Assembly (NCBI RefSeq): GCF_010977555.1
Contig: NZ_CP048815.1
Coordinates: 4,084,501-4,148,500, forward strand
Direction of reading: 5' to 3'
DNA length: 64,000 nucleotides
Source of the DNA: Caulobacter rhizosphaerae
GTDB taxonomy: Bacteria > Pseudomonadota > Alphaproteobacteria > Caulobacterales > Caulobacteraceae
The notes beneath the pieces were generated by a model, which had not been told where the DNA came from, made no database searches, and saw only the letters and a program-made list of their open reading frames with translations. This document shows, piece after piece, positions 15,775 through 24,977 of this stretch (positions within the stretch are counted from its first letter, which is position 1; each line of letters starts with the position of its first letter). The position numbers and the translations under genes were made by a program.

Positions 15775-17319
15775 TCAGGGCTTGGCCTGACGCACAACGG
15801 TGTCCAGGGCGGTGTTGTAGGCGCTCTTGGAATTGCTTCCCACCGCCTCCTCGCCTGTTTTGGAGTTGGTCGGAACGGCCATCAGGTCCAGCGCCTTGCC
15901 GGCGGCCGAGGGATCGTCCTGGATCGCCTTGAGCGCGGCGTTGGTGCCGATGCTCACCCATTCCTTGGCCACCGCCGCGGCCGCCCCGACGCCCTTGCCG
16001 CCCCAGCCCGCCTTGTCGACGATCGTCAGGCCGCTCTTGAGAACGGCGGTCAGCAGTTCGGCCTGTTCCTTGCGGTCGGTGGTGATCGAGGCGGCGGCCG
16101 CCTGCACCCCGCCGACATAGTGGCCCAAGGCCGTGGCGTTCTCGTAGCGATCGACCTTGTCGCCATTGGGCAGGGTGACCTTCTCGGTCGCCTCGAACCG
16201 GTTGATCGGATTCTCGTTCTTGGTCCCGCCCACCTGCAGCTGCTGCATCATGTCGGCCAGGGGCTCGGTCTGCTTGTCGTTGAGCATCTGCTTGGCGTAG
16301 GTGGCGAAGGCCGTGCCGTCGCGAGTCTCGATGTTGAGCGACAGCTCGCGCATCACGCCCGATACGTCGCTCTTGAGCACCGTGGTCAGGCCCTCGGCCA
16401 TGGTCCGCGTCGCCGCGTCGCGGTCCATGACGCTGACGCCCAGCAGCAGGTTCTGCTGCGGGACATCCTTCAGCACCGCCGAGCCTTCGGCGAACAGCTT
16501 GGCCTTGAAATCGGCGTCGGTCGATTGAGCGCCCGCTTCCAGGATCGCCTTGTAGGTGGAAGTGTCCAGCGAGGTGCTGTTGCTGTGCGCCGCGCCGCCC
16601 ATCGAAACGGTCGTGGTGTCGATCTCTTCGCGATGAATGGACGCCGACAGCACGCCGCGCAGCTGGTCGGGGCTGAGAGCCTTGAACGCCTGCTCGGCGA
16701 CGGCGGGATTGCCCTTGAGGCTGGCCAGCACCTGGCCGACCGCGGCGGCCTCGGCGTCGCCGTGGCTGGTCACGCGGATCGAGCCGCCCAGGGTGAACGG
16801 GCTGGTGGTGTCGGCGGCGTGGTCCAGGGTCGAGCCGGCCTGGGCCTTGACGTAATCCAGCTTGGCGTCGGGGGTGGCGTGGGTGGCGATGGCCTTGCCC
16901 AGGGCCTCGACGTCGGCCTTGCCATGATAGTCGCCGCCCGCCTTGGCGAAGGCGTCGGACAGCGACTTCAGCTCGGTCCCGCCCAGGTCCTTGGCCATCT
17001 CGGTGAAGAAGTCGCGCTTCTCGTCGGCCGACAGGCCGCCCAGGCCAAAGCTCTTGCCGTCGTTGATCTCGGAGGCCAGCTTGTCCAGCCCGCCGTCCTT
17101 GGCCAGTTCGCTGATCGCCGCCTTGGCGTTGGTCGCGTCCAGTCCCTTCAGGGCGCCGACGGCGTTCTTCACGTCGCCGTTGGTGATCGGATTGAAGAAG
17201 CCGCTTTCCATCGCCTTGTGGACGGTGTTGACCGCGTCCTTCGCGGGCTCGAGCGAGGGCGGCGGAGGCGGCGGAGGCGGGGCCTGGCGGACCGTGGTCG
17301 AGGATGTGGCGTCGAGCAT
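15775..17319 (-). CDS. Candidate novel T3SS-secreted protein, 514 residues
   Basis: A 514-residue, cysteine-free protein with no signal peptide or clear transmembrane segment. The first 25 residues are Ser/Thr-rich (MLDATSSTTVRQ) and end in eight consecutive prolines, a typical flexible export-signal region. The rest is predicted largely helical, with two patches of short beta-type sequence (TSPFTLGGSIRVTS, TEKVTLPNGDKVDRYE). An AGGGAG ribosome site precedes ATG 17319. A perfect 16-bp copy of the regulon dyad lies 73-88 bp upstream. I do not recognise the family. An effector or a translocator is the leading inference; a structural accessory protein is the alternative. Confidence 0.78.
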   Translation of the reverse strand: MLDATSSTTVRQAPPPPPPPPSLEPAKDAVNTVHKAMESGFFNPITNGDVKNAVGALKGLDATNAKAAISELAKDGGLDKLASEINDGKSFGLGGLSADEKRDFFTEMAKDLGGTELKSLSDAFAKAGGDYHGKADVEALGKAIATHATPDAKLDYVKAQAGSTLDHAADTTSPFTLGGSIRVTSHGDAEAAAVGQVLASLKGNPAVAEQAFKALSPDQLRGVLSASIHREEIDTTTVSMGGAAHSNSTSLDTSTYKAILEAGAQSTDADFKAKLFAEGSAVLKDVPQQNLLLGVSVMDRDAATRTMAEGLTTVLKSDVSGVMRELSLNIETRDGTAFATYAKQMLNDKQTEPLADMMQQLQVGGTKNENPINRFEATEKVTLPNGDKVDRYENATALGHYVGGVQAAAASITTDRKEQAELLTAVLKSGLTIVDKAGWGGKGVGAAAAVAKEWVSIGTNAALKAIQDDPSAAGKALDLMAVPTNSKTGEEAVGSNSKSAYNTALDTVVRQAKP

Positions 17320-17391
17320 GGCGAAACTCCCTGACTGGCCGCCGACCTCGGCGACGCCGGGACTTTCGGCGCGGACGGCCGCAGCCGCCAG

Positions 17392-17407
17392 CTAGGGAAT
17401 TCCCTAG
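17392..17407. promoter_or_regulatory. CTAGGGAA dyad, copy 3: perfect 16-bp palindrome
   Basis: CTAGGGAATTCCCTAG is fully palindromic and matches the left half of the two other copies. It lies 73-88 bp before the 514-residue gene (minus strand) and about 105 bp before the hybrid kinase (plus strand). Read on the minus strand it continues with CTGGCGG, comparable to the TGGGG/TGG that follows the other copies. It shows that the underlying site is a symmetric dimer site with relaxed right halves in copies 1 and 2. Confidence 0.7.
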
Positions 17408-17511
17408 TCCCGGCGATCAGACCTGGGCTCCCGCGCGCCCTTCAGGTTGCGCGTGATCCCGGAGCGCGCGATGGTCGGCGGGCGCGTGATATCGCCGCCC
17501 TACGGAACCTC

Positions 17512-19539
17512 ATGGGCGGACGCGGGGTTCCACTTCCAACGCCAGCGCTTCCAGGTATGCCTGACTTCATGCTTTCCCGTCGTTTGACCGACCTGGCTCA
17601 GGCCGACCGCTTCCAGCTGTTGGTCAGCGCGGTCAAGGACTACGCGATCTATCTGCTCGACAGCGAGGGGCGCGTCGCGACGTGGAACATCGGCGCCCAG
17701 CTGTTCAAGGGCTATACTGCCGACGAGATCGTCGGCCGGCATTTCTCGACCTTCTACACCGACGAGGACCGTGCGGCGGGACTGCCGGAGCGGGCCTTGC
17801 ATACCGCGGCGACCAACGGCCGGTTCGAATCCGAAGGCTGGCGCGTGCGCAAGGACGGCACGCGCTTCTGGACGCACGTGGTGATCGATCCGGTGATCGA
17901 AGACGGCGAGGTGATCGGCTACGCCAAGATCACCCGCGACGTCTCCGAGCAGCGCGCGGCCGACCGGGCGCTGTACGAAAGCGAGCAGCGCTTTCGGCTC
18001 CTGGTGCAGGGCGTCAAGGACTACGCCATCTACATGCTCGATCCAGAGGGCAACATCACCAACTGGAACGCCGGCGCCGAGGCCATCAAGGGCTACGCCG
18101 CCGACGAGATCATCGGCCGACACTTTTCGCTGTTCTATACGCCGGAGGATCGTGAGGCCGGCGCGCCGGCCAGGGCCCTGGCCACGGCGCTCCGCGAGGG
18201 CAAGTTCTCTGGCGAGGCCCAGCGCGTCCGCAAGAACGGCGAACGGTTCTGGGCCAGCGTCCTGATCGATCCGATCCACGACGAGACCGGCAAGTTGCTG
18301 GGTTTCGCGAAGGTGACCCGCGACATTAGCGAAAAACGCCGCGCCGAGGAGGAGTTGGAGCGCTCGCGCGAAGCCCTGGTCCAGGCCCAGAAGATGGAAG
18401 CGATCGGGCGGCTGACCGGTGGTGTCGCGCACGACTTCAACAACCTGCTGACGGTGATCCGCGCCTCGGCCGACTTCCTGCGGCGGCCGAACGTGCCCGA
18501 GGAGAAGCGGACGCGTTATGTGGAGGCGATCGCCGAGACCGCCGAGCGGGCCGCGACCTTGACCGGGCAGCTTCTGGCCTTCGCCCGCCGCCAGCCGCTC
18601 CAGCCCGAGGTCTTCGACGTCTGCACCCGCCTGAAGGGCCTGCATCGAATCATCGGCAGCATGATCGGCTCGTCGGTGACCATCCAGAACGACCTGCCCG
18701 AGACCGAACACCTCGTCGAGGCCGACCCCACCCAGTTCGACACCGCGATCCTCAACATGGTCATCAACGCCCGGGACGCGATGCCGCGCGGCGGGACGAT
18801 CCGGATCGGCGCGAGGATCGTCGGCGGCGTCCCGGCCGTCCGAGGCCACGCCGCCGCCAGCGGGGCCTTCGTCGCCGTCGACATCTCCGACGACGGCACG
18901 GGCATGTCGCCCGAGACGCTCCAGAAAATCTTCGAGCCGTTCTTCACCACCAAGCCGGTGGACAAGGGCACGGGCCTGGGCCTCAGCCAAGTCTACGGCT
19001 TCGCCAAGCAGTCACGGGGCGAAATCGACGTCGCCAGCCAGTTGGATGTCGGCACGACCTTCACCCTCTACCTGCCCAGCGCCGCCGGACAGGTCACGAC
19101 CGTCCCGGCCTCCACCGCCCAGTTGGCGGACGTCTCGAACATCCCGCGCCGCCGGGTCCTGCTGGTCGAGGACAACGAGGGCGTCGGCAAGTTCGCGGCC
19201 GGTCTCCTCAAGGAGCTGGGCCAGGCGGTCACCTGGGTGGGCGACGGGCAGGCCGCGCTCAAGGCGCTGAACAACGACGCCGAGGGCTTCGACCTGGTGT
19301 TCACCGACGTGGTCATGCCCGGGATCAACGGGCTGGAGTTGGCCCAGCTGATCCAGCAGCAGCGCCCCGGCCTGCAGATCGTGCTGACCAGCGGCTACAG
19401 CCATGTGATCGCCGAACAGGGCGCCCAGGGCTTCCCGCTGGTGCGCAAGCCCTATTCGATCGACGGCCTGCTGGCGATCCTGGCCTCAGGGCGAGACGAG
19501 AGCCAGAGTTCGGCGAAACGACAAGCGGCCGAACGCTAG
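17512..19539 (+). CDS. Hybrid sensor histidine kinase with two PAS domains and a receiver
   Basis: A 675-residue soluble hybrid kinase. Two PAS domains (about 32-147 and 159-275) are clear duplicates of each other: VKDYAIYLLD..FKGYTADEIVGRHFS versus VKDYAIYMLD..IKGYAADEIIGRHFS. A HisKA domain follows with GGVAHDFNNLLTVI (His about 307), a HATPase domain (NARDAMPRGG, DDGTGM, GTGLGLSQVYG) and a C-terminal receiver with phospho-Asp about 599 in LVFTDVVMPG. There are no membrane segments. The start is uncertain: ATG 17512 or ATG 17557. It is divergent from the 514-residue gene across the palindromic dyad, so a link to T3SS control is possible but not shown. No separate output regulator is adjacent. 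Confidence 0.9.
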   Translation: MGGRGVPLPTPALPGMPDFMLSRRLTDLAQADRFQLLVSAVKDYAIYLLDSEGRVATWNIGAQLFKGYTADEIVGRHFSTFYTDEDRAAGLPERALHTAATNGRFESEGWRVRKDGTRFWTHVVIDPVIEDGEVIGYAKITRDVSEQRAADRALYESEQRFRLLVQGVKDYAIYMLDPEGNITNWNAGAEAIKGYAADEIIGRHFSLFYTPEDREAGAPARALATALREGKFSGEAQRVRKNGERFWASVLIDPIHDETGKLLGFAKVTRDISEKRRAEEELERSREALVQAQKMEAIGRLTGGVAHDFNNLLTVIRASADFLRRPNVPEEKRTRYVEAIAETAERAATLTGQLLAFARRQPLQPEVFDVCTRLKGLHRIIGSMIGSSVTIQNDLPETEHLVEADPTQFDTAILNMVINARDAMPRGGTIRIGARIVGGVPAVRGHAAASGAFVAVDISDDGTGMSPETLQKIFEPFFTTKPVDKGTGLGLSQVYGFAKQSRGEIDVASQLDVGTTFTLYLPSAAGQVTTVPASTAQLADVSNIPRRRVLLVEDNEGVGKFAAGLLKELGQAVTWVGDGQAALKALNNDAEGFDLVFTDVVMPGINGLELAQLIQQQRPGLQIVLTSGYSHVIAEQGAQGFPLVRKPYSIDGLLAILASGRDESQSSAKRQAAER

Positions 19540-19587
19540 GCCCGTCTTCCTTCCGGAAGCTTCGCAGAGCCTGTCGGGGGCAAAACC

Positions 19588-20832
19588 CTATCGCGGATAG
19601 CCGCCGACCTCGTTTTCGTCATCGATCACCCGGCCGGTCCCGCGGCGCACGTCCTGGACGATGCGGCGGTCGACGGCGTCGCGGTCCCACGGCCGCGCGC
19701 CAGCGTTGGCCAGCACCCTGGCCTCGACGCGTCGCGCCTCGATGACCCTCAGGCCCTCGGGCCAGATCGGCGGCTTGTCAAGCAGCCGGATCTTCGGCAG
19801 GGGCTCGGTGGGCAGAACGCGGGTCGGCGGCATCTCACGGCCGTCGGCATAGGTCGCCTGGTTGTCGCGCGCATAAAGGTCCAGGTCGCCCTGCCCCTCG
19901 ACGATCAGGAACGGCAGCCTCGGATCGGTCGAGGCCCCGCCCTTGACCACGTTGCCGACCAGGGCCAGGCGCCCGGTCCGCCAATCGTGGCCCACCCATT
20001 CAGAGGCGTTCAGCGCATAATGCATGGCCCGTGTGCCCGGGTCGTAGACCAGGTTATTGACCGACACGGCCTCGACCGCGCCCTTGAACAGCTGGTTGCG
20101 CTCGCGGTTGTGGGCGTAGAGGTTACCGACGATCAGCACCTGCGTGGCGTTGTCGTGGATCAGGCTGCCCTTGGAGTGCTCGCCCTTCACGTGGCTGGCG
20201 TTGGACAGGCCCTCGGCGACGATGTTGTTGCTGAAGGTGATCCGGTGCGAGGTCCCTTCCCGCCAGCCCTTGGGATCTTCGCCGCCGGTGAAACGCGGTC
20301 CCGAGGCCGAGAGGTTCTCGTCGGTGGCCCAGCTGATCGAGCAGTGGTCGACGATCACGTCGTGGGCCTTCCAGCAGGTGATTCCGTCGACCTCCCAGCC
20401 GCTGCGCGAGGCCGCGCCGTCGCGGCCCGCCCGCACCCGCAGATGGCGGACGATGACGTCGTGGGTCTCGATGGCGAGGCCGCCCCGGATCAGGGCCACG
20501 CCGGGCGAGCGCGCCGTCTCGCCGGCGATGGTCAGGAAGGGCTCGACAACCTTGATGCTGCGCCGCCCCAGGTCGATGACGCCGGCCACGTCGAACACGA
20601 CGGTGCGCGGGCCCTTGGCCCTGACCGCTTCGCGGAAAGATCCAGGCCCGTCGCCGGCCAGGGTGGAGACCCGGATGACCTGGCCGCCGTCGCCGCCGGG
20701 CGTGCCGCCCGCCCAGCCCAGGCGTTCGAACATCCGGGACTTGGGCGCCGCGGCGCCCGCGCCGAAAGCCGGAAGGGCCAGGGCGCCTCCCAGCAGCATC
20801 GCCCGTCGCCCGATCCTGGCCACACCCACCAC
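19588..20832 (-). CDS. Secreted pectate lyase, PL1 family
   Basis: A 414-residue beta-helix lyase that cleaves polygalacturonan by beta-elimination. The core shows GGDGGQVIRVSTLAGDGPG, SREA-type start of the helix (GSFREAVRA), and the conserved VDGITCWKAHDVIVDHC followed by SWATDENLS, the DH-S-W..DE block of PL1 enzymes. A twin-arginine type leader (IGRRAMLLGGALALPAFGAGA) exports it. I chose GTG 20832 because AGGGAGG lies 5 nt upstream; a TTG at 20847 overlapping the GH2 stop is the alternative. It is the last gene of the minus-strand pectin operon, 11 bp after the GH2-like gene. Confidence 0.88.
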   Translation of the reverse strand: MVGVARIGRRAMLLGGALALPAFGAGAAAPKSRMFERLGWAGGTPGGDGGQVIRVSTLAGDGPGSFREAVRAKGPRTVVFDVAGVIDLGRRSIKVVEPFLTIAGETARSPGVALIRGGLAIETHDVIVRHLRVRAGRDGAASRSGWEVDGITCWKAHDVIVDHCSISWATDENLSASGPRFTGGEDPKGWREGTSHRITFSNNIVAEGLSNASHVKGEHSKGSLIHDNATQVLIVGNLYAHNRERNQLFKGAVEAVSVNNLVYDPGTRAMHYALNASEWVGHDWRTGRLALVGNVVKGGASTDPRLPFLIVEGQGDLDLYARDNQATYADGREMPPTRVLPTEPLPKIRLLDKPPIWPEGLRVIEARRVEARVLANAGARPWDRDAVDRRIVQDVRRGTGRVIDDENEVGGYPR

Positions 20833-20843
20833 GCCAGCCTCCC

Positions 20844-23800
20844 TCAAGATCCGTGCACCAGCCAGTCGACGGCGTTGGCCAGCCAGCGCCGCTGCAGCGG
20901 GCCGGCCATGTCCGGCAGCCGGTGCACCAAAACCCGCATGCCGTCCCTGCGCGCGATGAAGCTGGCCGCGCCGTTCTTGCGGTCGTGGTCACGACTGTAG
21001 GCGGCGATCACCTCGAGGCCCTCACCATCGACGATCAGGCCGTTGGACGGCTGGCCCTCGACCTGGTGCAGGACGCTCAGGCCCCGGTCGACCGGCAGGC
21101 CGGCGAAGGTGGAATGGGCGCGCACATAGTTCCAGTTGCCCATCCAGGGCGCGCGCAGCCCGCCGACCTGCCCGGCGTAATCGAAGAGACCCAGCCCCGA
21201 AAGCTGCCGGGCCACGCCCTCGGCCAGACCGTCTTCCTGAACCATGGCCAGCAGCGGGACGCCCGCCTTGACTGCCGCCAGCACCTCGGACGGCAGCTCG
21301 CACAGGACGACGACGGGCTTTTCGCCCTTCTTGGGCTGGGCCTCCAGGCCCGTCTGTTCGCCAACCTGCCGCCGGACGATCTCGTCGCTCTTCAGGCCGG
21401 ATGCGATGATCCCGTCGTAGCGACCGCCCGGCTTGAAGTCTTCGAGGACGACGCTCGGCACGGCCTTCAGCTGGTCGCGCAGGCTGCGGGCGATTCCGGA
21501 GACGCCGAGGCGCACCGTCCTGGCTGAGTTCGGCGCCGGTCCCGTCACCCAGATCTCGCGATCCGAGACGATGTCGCCGAGGGCGACGCGGATCCGGTTC
21601 AAGCCCTCGCGGCGCAGCGGCGGGCTGCGGACGCTCTCGGCCGCCAGATAGCTGAAGCGGTCCGGCGACTGGTCCGGAACCGGCCAGCGGCCCAGAGGCT
21701 CGACGCCGCCGTCCGGCCCGACCAGGCTCAAGACCAGTTCGCCCGTGACCGCCTTGCCCGTGTCGTTCAGCAGGTAGAGGTCCAACTCCGCGCTGTCGCC
21801 GGCGCCATAGGCCAGGCCCCGGGGCTTGGCGATGGCCAGCACCGGCCGCAGGCTCTGGCTCAGCAGGGCCGGGTCGGCCTTGAAGCCGCGCAGGACATCG
21901 ACGATCCCCGAATGGTTCTCGATCGCCGTGCTCTCCCAGCCGGAGATCGCGGCGATGTCGACGCTGTCGCCGATCCGGATGTTCTCCAGATACTCGCGCC
22001 AGGCCTCGTAGGCCTTGCGACCGACCGACAGGAACAGGGCCTCGCTGCTCGGGAAGGCCTTCTGGAATCCCCAGCGCTCGAGATAGCCGTTGGTGGCCGC
22101 GACCACCGCCTTATGATCCTCCAGGTCGTAGCTCTTGCCGCCCTTGGCCAGGATCTCGACCAGCATGGCCGCATGATTGTCGGCGACGGCGCAGCCCTGC
22201 ATCTCGCCGAACTCGACGATGAACGGCTTGCCGGTCTGACGGTGGATGTAGTCGTCCTTGCCCTTGTAGAAGCGGTCGTACCACTGGTCGCCGGCCCCCT
22301 GGTGGTTGACCCACCACCCGGCCCATTCCTCGGCGTCCGAGCGGTAATAGTGATCGTCATAGGGCAGGTACATGGCCTGGGCCGCGCCCCTCGCCACGAA
22401 GCCGTCGTTGAGGATCACCGTGCGGCTGGGGTCGAGGTCGTGGATCGCCTTCAGCACCGCCTGGACGTCGGGATTGGCCAGGTTGGCGCCGATCTCGTTC
22501 TGCAGGGTGTACTGCACCAGCGACGGATGCGAACGGAAGGCCCGGGCCATGGCCTTGCACTTCTCGACCATGAAGTCGCGGCTGAAGGCGTCGGCGGACG
22601 ACAGGGTCTCGCCCGGCTTGAGGTCCTTGCCGATCGCGTGACGGCCGCCGCCCGGCTCCATCACACGCAGCAGACCCATCTCGTCCATCGCCGCGAACAC
22701 CTCGGGCTTGCCGACATTGCGATGGAAGTGGAGCGTGTTCAGGCCCAGCGTCCTGGCCGCCGTCACCTCGCGCCGCGCCAGGTCCGGCGTCGGCCAGAGA
22801 CCGTTGAAGCCCCAGTAGCCCCAGGAGATCGCTGAATAGAGCCGCACCCGCCGCCCGTTCAGGCGCAGCAGGGCGTCGGTCCCCAGGCCCTCGGGGGCGA
22901 ACCAGCGGAAGCCGAAGCGGACCTCGCGCGTGTCGACGGCGTCGCGGGCCTCGGCCCAGCGCAGCCGCAGGCGATGCAGGTTTGGGGTGTCGAGATCCCA
23001 CAGCGCGGCGCCGGGCGCGTGGACGGCGAACCGCGCACGCAGGCGATGGTCGTCCAGCCGTTCCAGCGCTTCCAGCCTGATGTCGGCGACGACGGGCTGG
23101 CCGGTCTTGTCGTCGACCAGCGTCGCCGAGGCCTTGGCCTTCAAGCGGTCCAGCCCGTCCTCGGCCAGCGGCCGCTCAAGGGCGATCTCCATGAAGGCGA
23201 TCACGCGGCGCGGGTCGGGCGTGTTCAGCGCCCAGGCGTCGTCGATACGGGCCGCCAGCGGATGGACGCTCAGGGTCAGGCCGCGATCCAGCCCGCCGAA
23301 GCCATGCGAGGCGAACAGCTTGGCCTTGCCCCACATCATGGTGGTGGAGTCGCGCCAGTCGAACCGGCCGCCCGGATTGGTGATGCGGATCGCCAGGCGG
23401 TTGGCCTGGCCGGGGCGCATCGCGGTCGTCAGGTCGCAGACGATCGGCAGCTCCGACATGATAGAATAGCCGACCAACTGCTCGTTCAGGAACACCTCGG
23501 CCCGCAGCCGCGCGCCGCGGATGTTCAGCATCACCCGCCTGCCCTTGGCGGCGGTGGGAATGTCGATGGTCTTCGACCACCACGACACGCCCTTGTAGGC
23601 GCCGTAGCGCGGCACGTCGTCGTCCTCGGCGTAGCGGTACTCGTCGGGGCCGTAGGGCCGCGTTCCGAACTTGCCCCAGCAATGCTGCTCGACCGTGGTC
23701 GGCAGGTCCACGCGCAGGGCCTCGGACGAGCCCAGGCTGGCCCAGCCACCGGTCGGCGGATTGACCGGCAGGGCGGCCAGGTCGAACCGGCCCGGCAGAT

Positions 23801-23978
23801 GGATGGCGTCGTCCTTCCAGGCCGCGGCCTGGTCGATCCAGAGACTCCAGCCTTCGTCGGCGATGGCCAGCGGATCGGCCTCGGCGGCGGTGACCGGAAC
23901 TGGCGCCAGGGCGGCCGCCACGCCCAGGCCGCCGGCGGCCAGGAAGCTTCGTCGGTCCAGGGGCATCGTCCGGCTCAT
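20844..23978 (-). CDS. GH2-like glycoside hydrolase with TAT leader
   Basis: A 1044-residue exported enzyme with a twin-arginine leader (LDRRSFLAAGGLG). It shows the GH2 layout: a sugar-binding jelly-roll domain (about 60-240, GVSWWSKTIDIP, NIRGARLRAEVFLN), an immunoglobulin-like domain (about 255-360), then a TIM barrel beginning around FHRNVGKPEVFAAMDEMG. The likely acid/base is Glu 495 in LVQYTLQNEIGAN and the nucleophile Glu 589 or 592 in PFIVEFGEMQG. The C-terminal 400 residues are extra domains of unknown role. Within the pectin locus it probably removes a side-chain sugar (galactose, arabinose or glucuronate), but the specificity cannot be read from sequence. ATG 23978 was chosen; ATG 23966 is also possible. 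Confidence 0.8.
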   Translation of the reverse strand: MSRTMPLDRRSFLAAGGLGVAAALAPVPVTAAEADPLAIADEGWSLWIDQAAAWKDDAIHLPGRFDLAALPVNPPTGGWASLGSSEALRVDLPTTVEQHCWGKFGTRPYGPDEYRYAEDDDVPRYGAYKGVSWWSKTIDIPTAAKGRRVMLNIRGARLRAEVFLNEQLVGYSIMSELPIVCDLTTAMRPGQANRLAIRITNPGGRFDWRDSTTMMWGKAKLFASHGFGGLDRGLTLSVHPLAARIDDAWALNTPDPRRVIAFMEIALERPLAEDGLDRLKAKASATLVDDKTGQPVVADIRLEALERLDDHRLRARFAVHAPGAALWDLDTPNLHRLRLRWAEARDAVDTREVRFGFRWFAPEGLGTDALLRLNGRRVRLYSAISWGYWGFNGLWPTPDLARREVTAARTLGLNTLHFHRNVGKPEVFAAMDEMGLLRVMEPGGGRHAIGKDLKPGETLSSADAFSRDFMVEKCKAMARAFRSHPSLVQYTLQNEIGANLANPDVQAVLKAIHDLDPSRTVILNDGFVARGAAQAMYLPYDDHYYRSDAEEWAGWWVNHQGAGDQWYDRFYKGKDDYIHRQTGKPFIVEFGEMQGCAVADNHAAMLVEILAKGGKSYDLEDHKAVVAATNGYLERWGFQKAFPSSEALFLSVGRKAYEAWREYLENIRIGDSVDIAAISGWESTAIENHSGIVDVLRGFKADPALLSQSLRPVLAIAKPRGLAYGAGDSAELDLYLLNDTGKAVTGELVLSLVGPDGGVEPLGRWPVPDQSPDRFSYLAAESVRSPPLRREGLNRIRVALGDIVSDREIWVTGPAPNSARTVRLGVSGIARSLRDQLKAVPSVVLEDFKPGGRYDGIIASGLKSDEIVRRQVGEQTGLEAQPKKGEKPVVVLCELPSEVLAAVKAGVPLLAMVQEDGLAEGVARQLSGLGLFDYAGQVGGLRAPWMGNWNYVRAHSTFAGLPVDRGLSVLHQVEGQPSNGLIVDGEGLEVIAAYSRDHDRKNGAASFIARRDGMRVLVHRLPDMAGPLQRRWLANAVDWLVHGS

Positions 23979-24015
23979 CGGGCTTGGATTTCGGTCAGGA
24001 CTTGAAACAGAAAGC

Positions 24016-24975
24016 TCACGGCCGCCATCCGTCCGGACCGGCCAGGAACTTGTCGCGGCTCCAGCCCTTGGCCGCGTCGGCGGTCAGTTGGCGGCTGCGT
24101 GGTTCGCGGGTCTTCGGGCTGGCCCCCTGCCCCGTCGAGGCGAACTCGGCATAGGTCGCCGTGCCCAGGGTGTCGGTTTTGCCCGGCGTCCATTCGCGCC
24201 AGCCTTCCGGATGCAAGGCCGCGTCGATGCGGGTGCGCAGGAAGACGACGGCGGCATAGGGTCGCCAGGCGCGGCCGAAATAGAGGCTTCCCACCTTCGG
24301 GTCGGCGGTGATCCGGCAGCGGTCGAAGACATAGGCGCTGTCCTGGTCCGGCCGGGATTTGCTCTGGGCCGTGATCATCACCGTCTCGTGGGCGATCCCG
24401 TGGATGTGGCAGCGGTCGAAGAAGGCTTTGGCGTCGCCAAAGATGAAGTCGACGTGGCCCTCGATGTAGCAGTCCTTGAAGTACTGCCGGCTGGGGGCGG
24501 TCTTCTTGCTGGCCGCATACAGGGTGTCCTGGGCGCCCAGCAGACGCACCTTCTCAAGGACCGCGCGGTCGGCGGTGATCGCCAGGGCCACGGCCTGGGA
24601 CGGGCGCGCGTCCTTCAGGTGATAGTCGTTCTGGATGGTCAGGTTGCGCGCCCGGAAACCATCGCCCGACACGTTGACCGAGGCCGACTTGAACGTGCCC
24701 CCGGCCGTGATCGCCCCGTCGCTCCAGACCAGCACCACGTCCTGCGGCCGCTTGCCCTTGCCGACCAGGCGGACGTTCGGCTTGGCGATCTCGAGCTTTT
24801 CGCGATATTCGCCGGGCGCCAGCTCCAGGGTCCCGCCGTCGGCCGGCAGGGCGTTGACGGCCGCCTGGACGCTGGCATAGGCGCCGCCCTTGCCCACCCG
24901 CAGCGTCGTGGCCCGGGCGTCCAGGCCGACCGCCAGCACGGCCAGCCCGCAGAGGAAGGCGATCAGACGGCTCAC
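24016..24975 (-). CDS. Pectin methylesterase, CE8 family
   Basis: A 319-residue secreted beta-helix enzyme that removes methyl esters from homogalacturonan so that PL1 lyases can act. Motifs: GAQDTLYA with Gln 149 and Asp 150, YIEGHVDFIFGDA with the nucleophile Asp 176, and LYFGRAWRPY with the substrate-binding Arg 235 and Trp 237. A signal peptide covers residues 1-22 (ending ARATT). The start is GTG 24975, 2 bp after the GH95 stop, with GGAAAG 7 nt upstream. Longer open frames through the GH95 gene in this reading phase are overprints. It is part of the minus-strand pectin operon. Confidence 0.9.
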   Translation of the reverse strand: MSRLIAFLCGLAVLAVGLDARATTLRVGKGGAYASVQAAVNALPADGGTLELAPGEYREKLEIAKPNVRLVGKGKRPQDVVLVWSDGAITAGGTFKSASVNVSGDGFRARNLTIQNDYHLKDARPSQAVALAITADRAVLEKVRLLGAQDTLYAASKKTAPSRQYFKDCYIEGHVDFIFGDAKAFFDRCHIHGIAHETVMITAQSKSRPDQDSAYVFDRCRITADPKVGSLYFGRAWRPYAAVVFLRTRIDAALHPEGWREWTPGKTDTLGTATYAEFASTGQGASPKTREPRSRQLTADAAKGWSRDKFLAGPDGWRP

Positions 24976-24977
24976 GC

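Noticed and set aside
19540..19587. Palindrome CTTCCGGAAG between the hybrid kinase and pectate lyase stops as a terminator
   Set aside because: The stem is only 10 bp of self-complementary sequence with no loop and no U-run on either strand.
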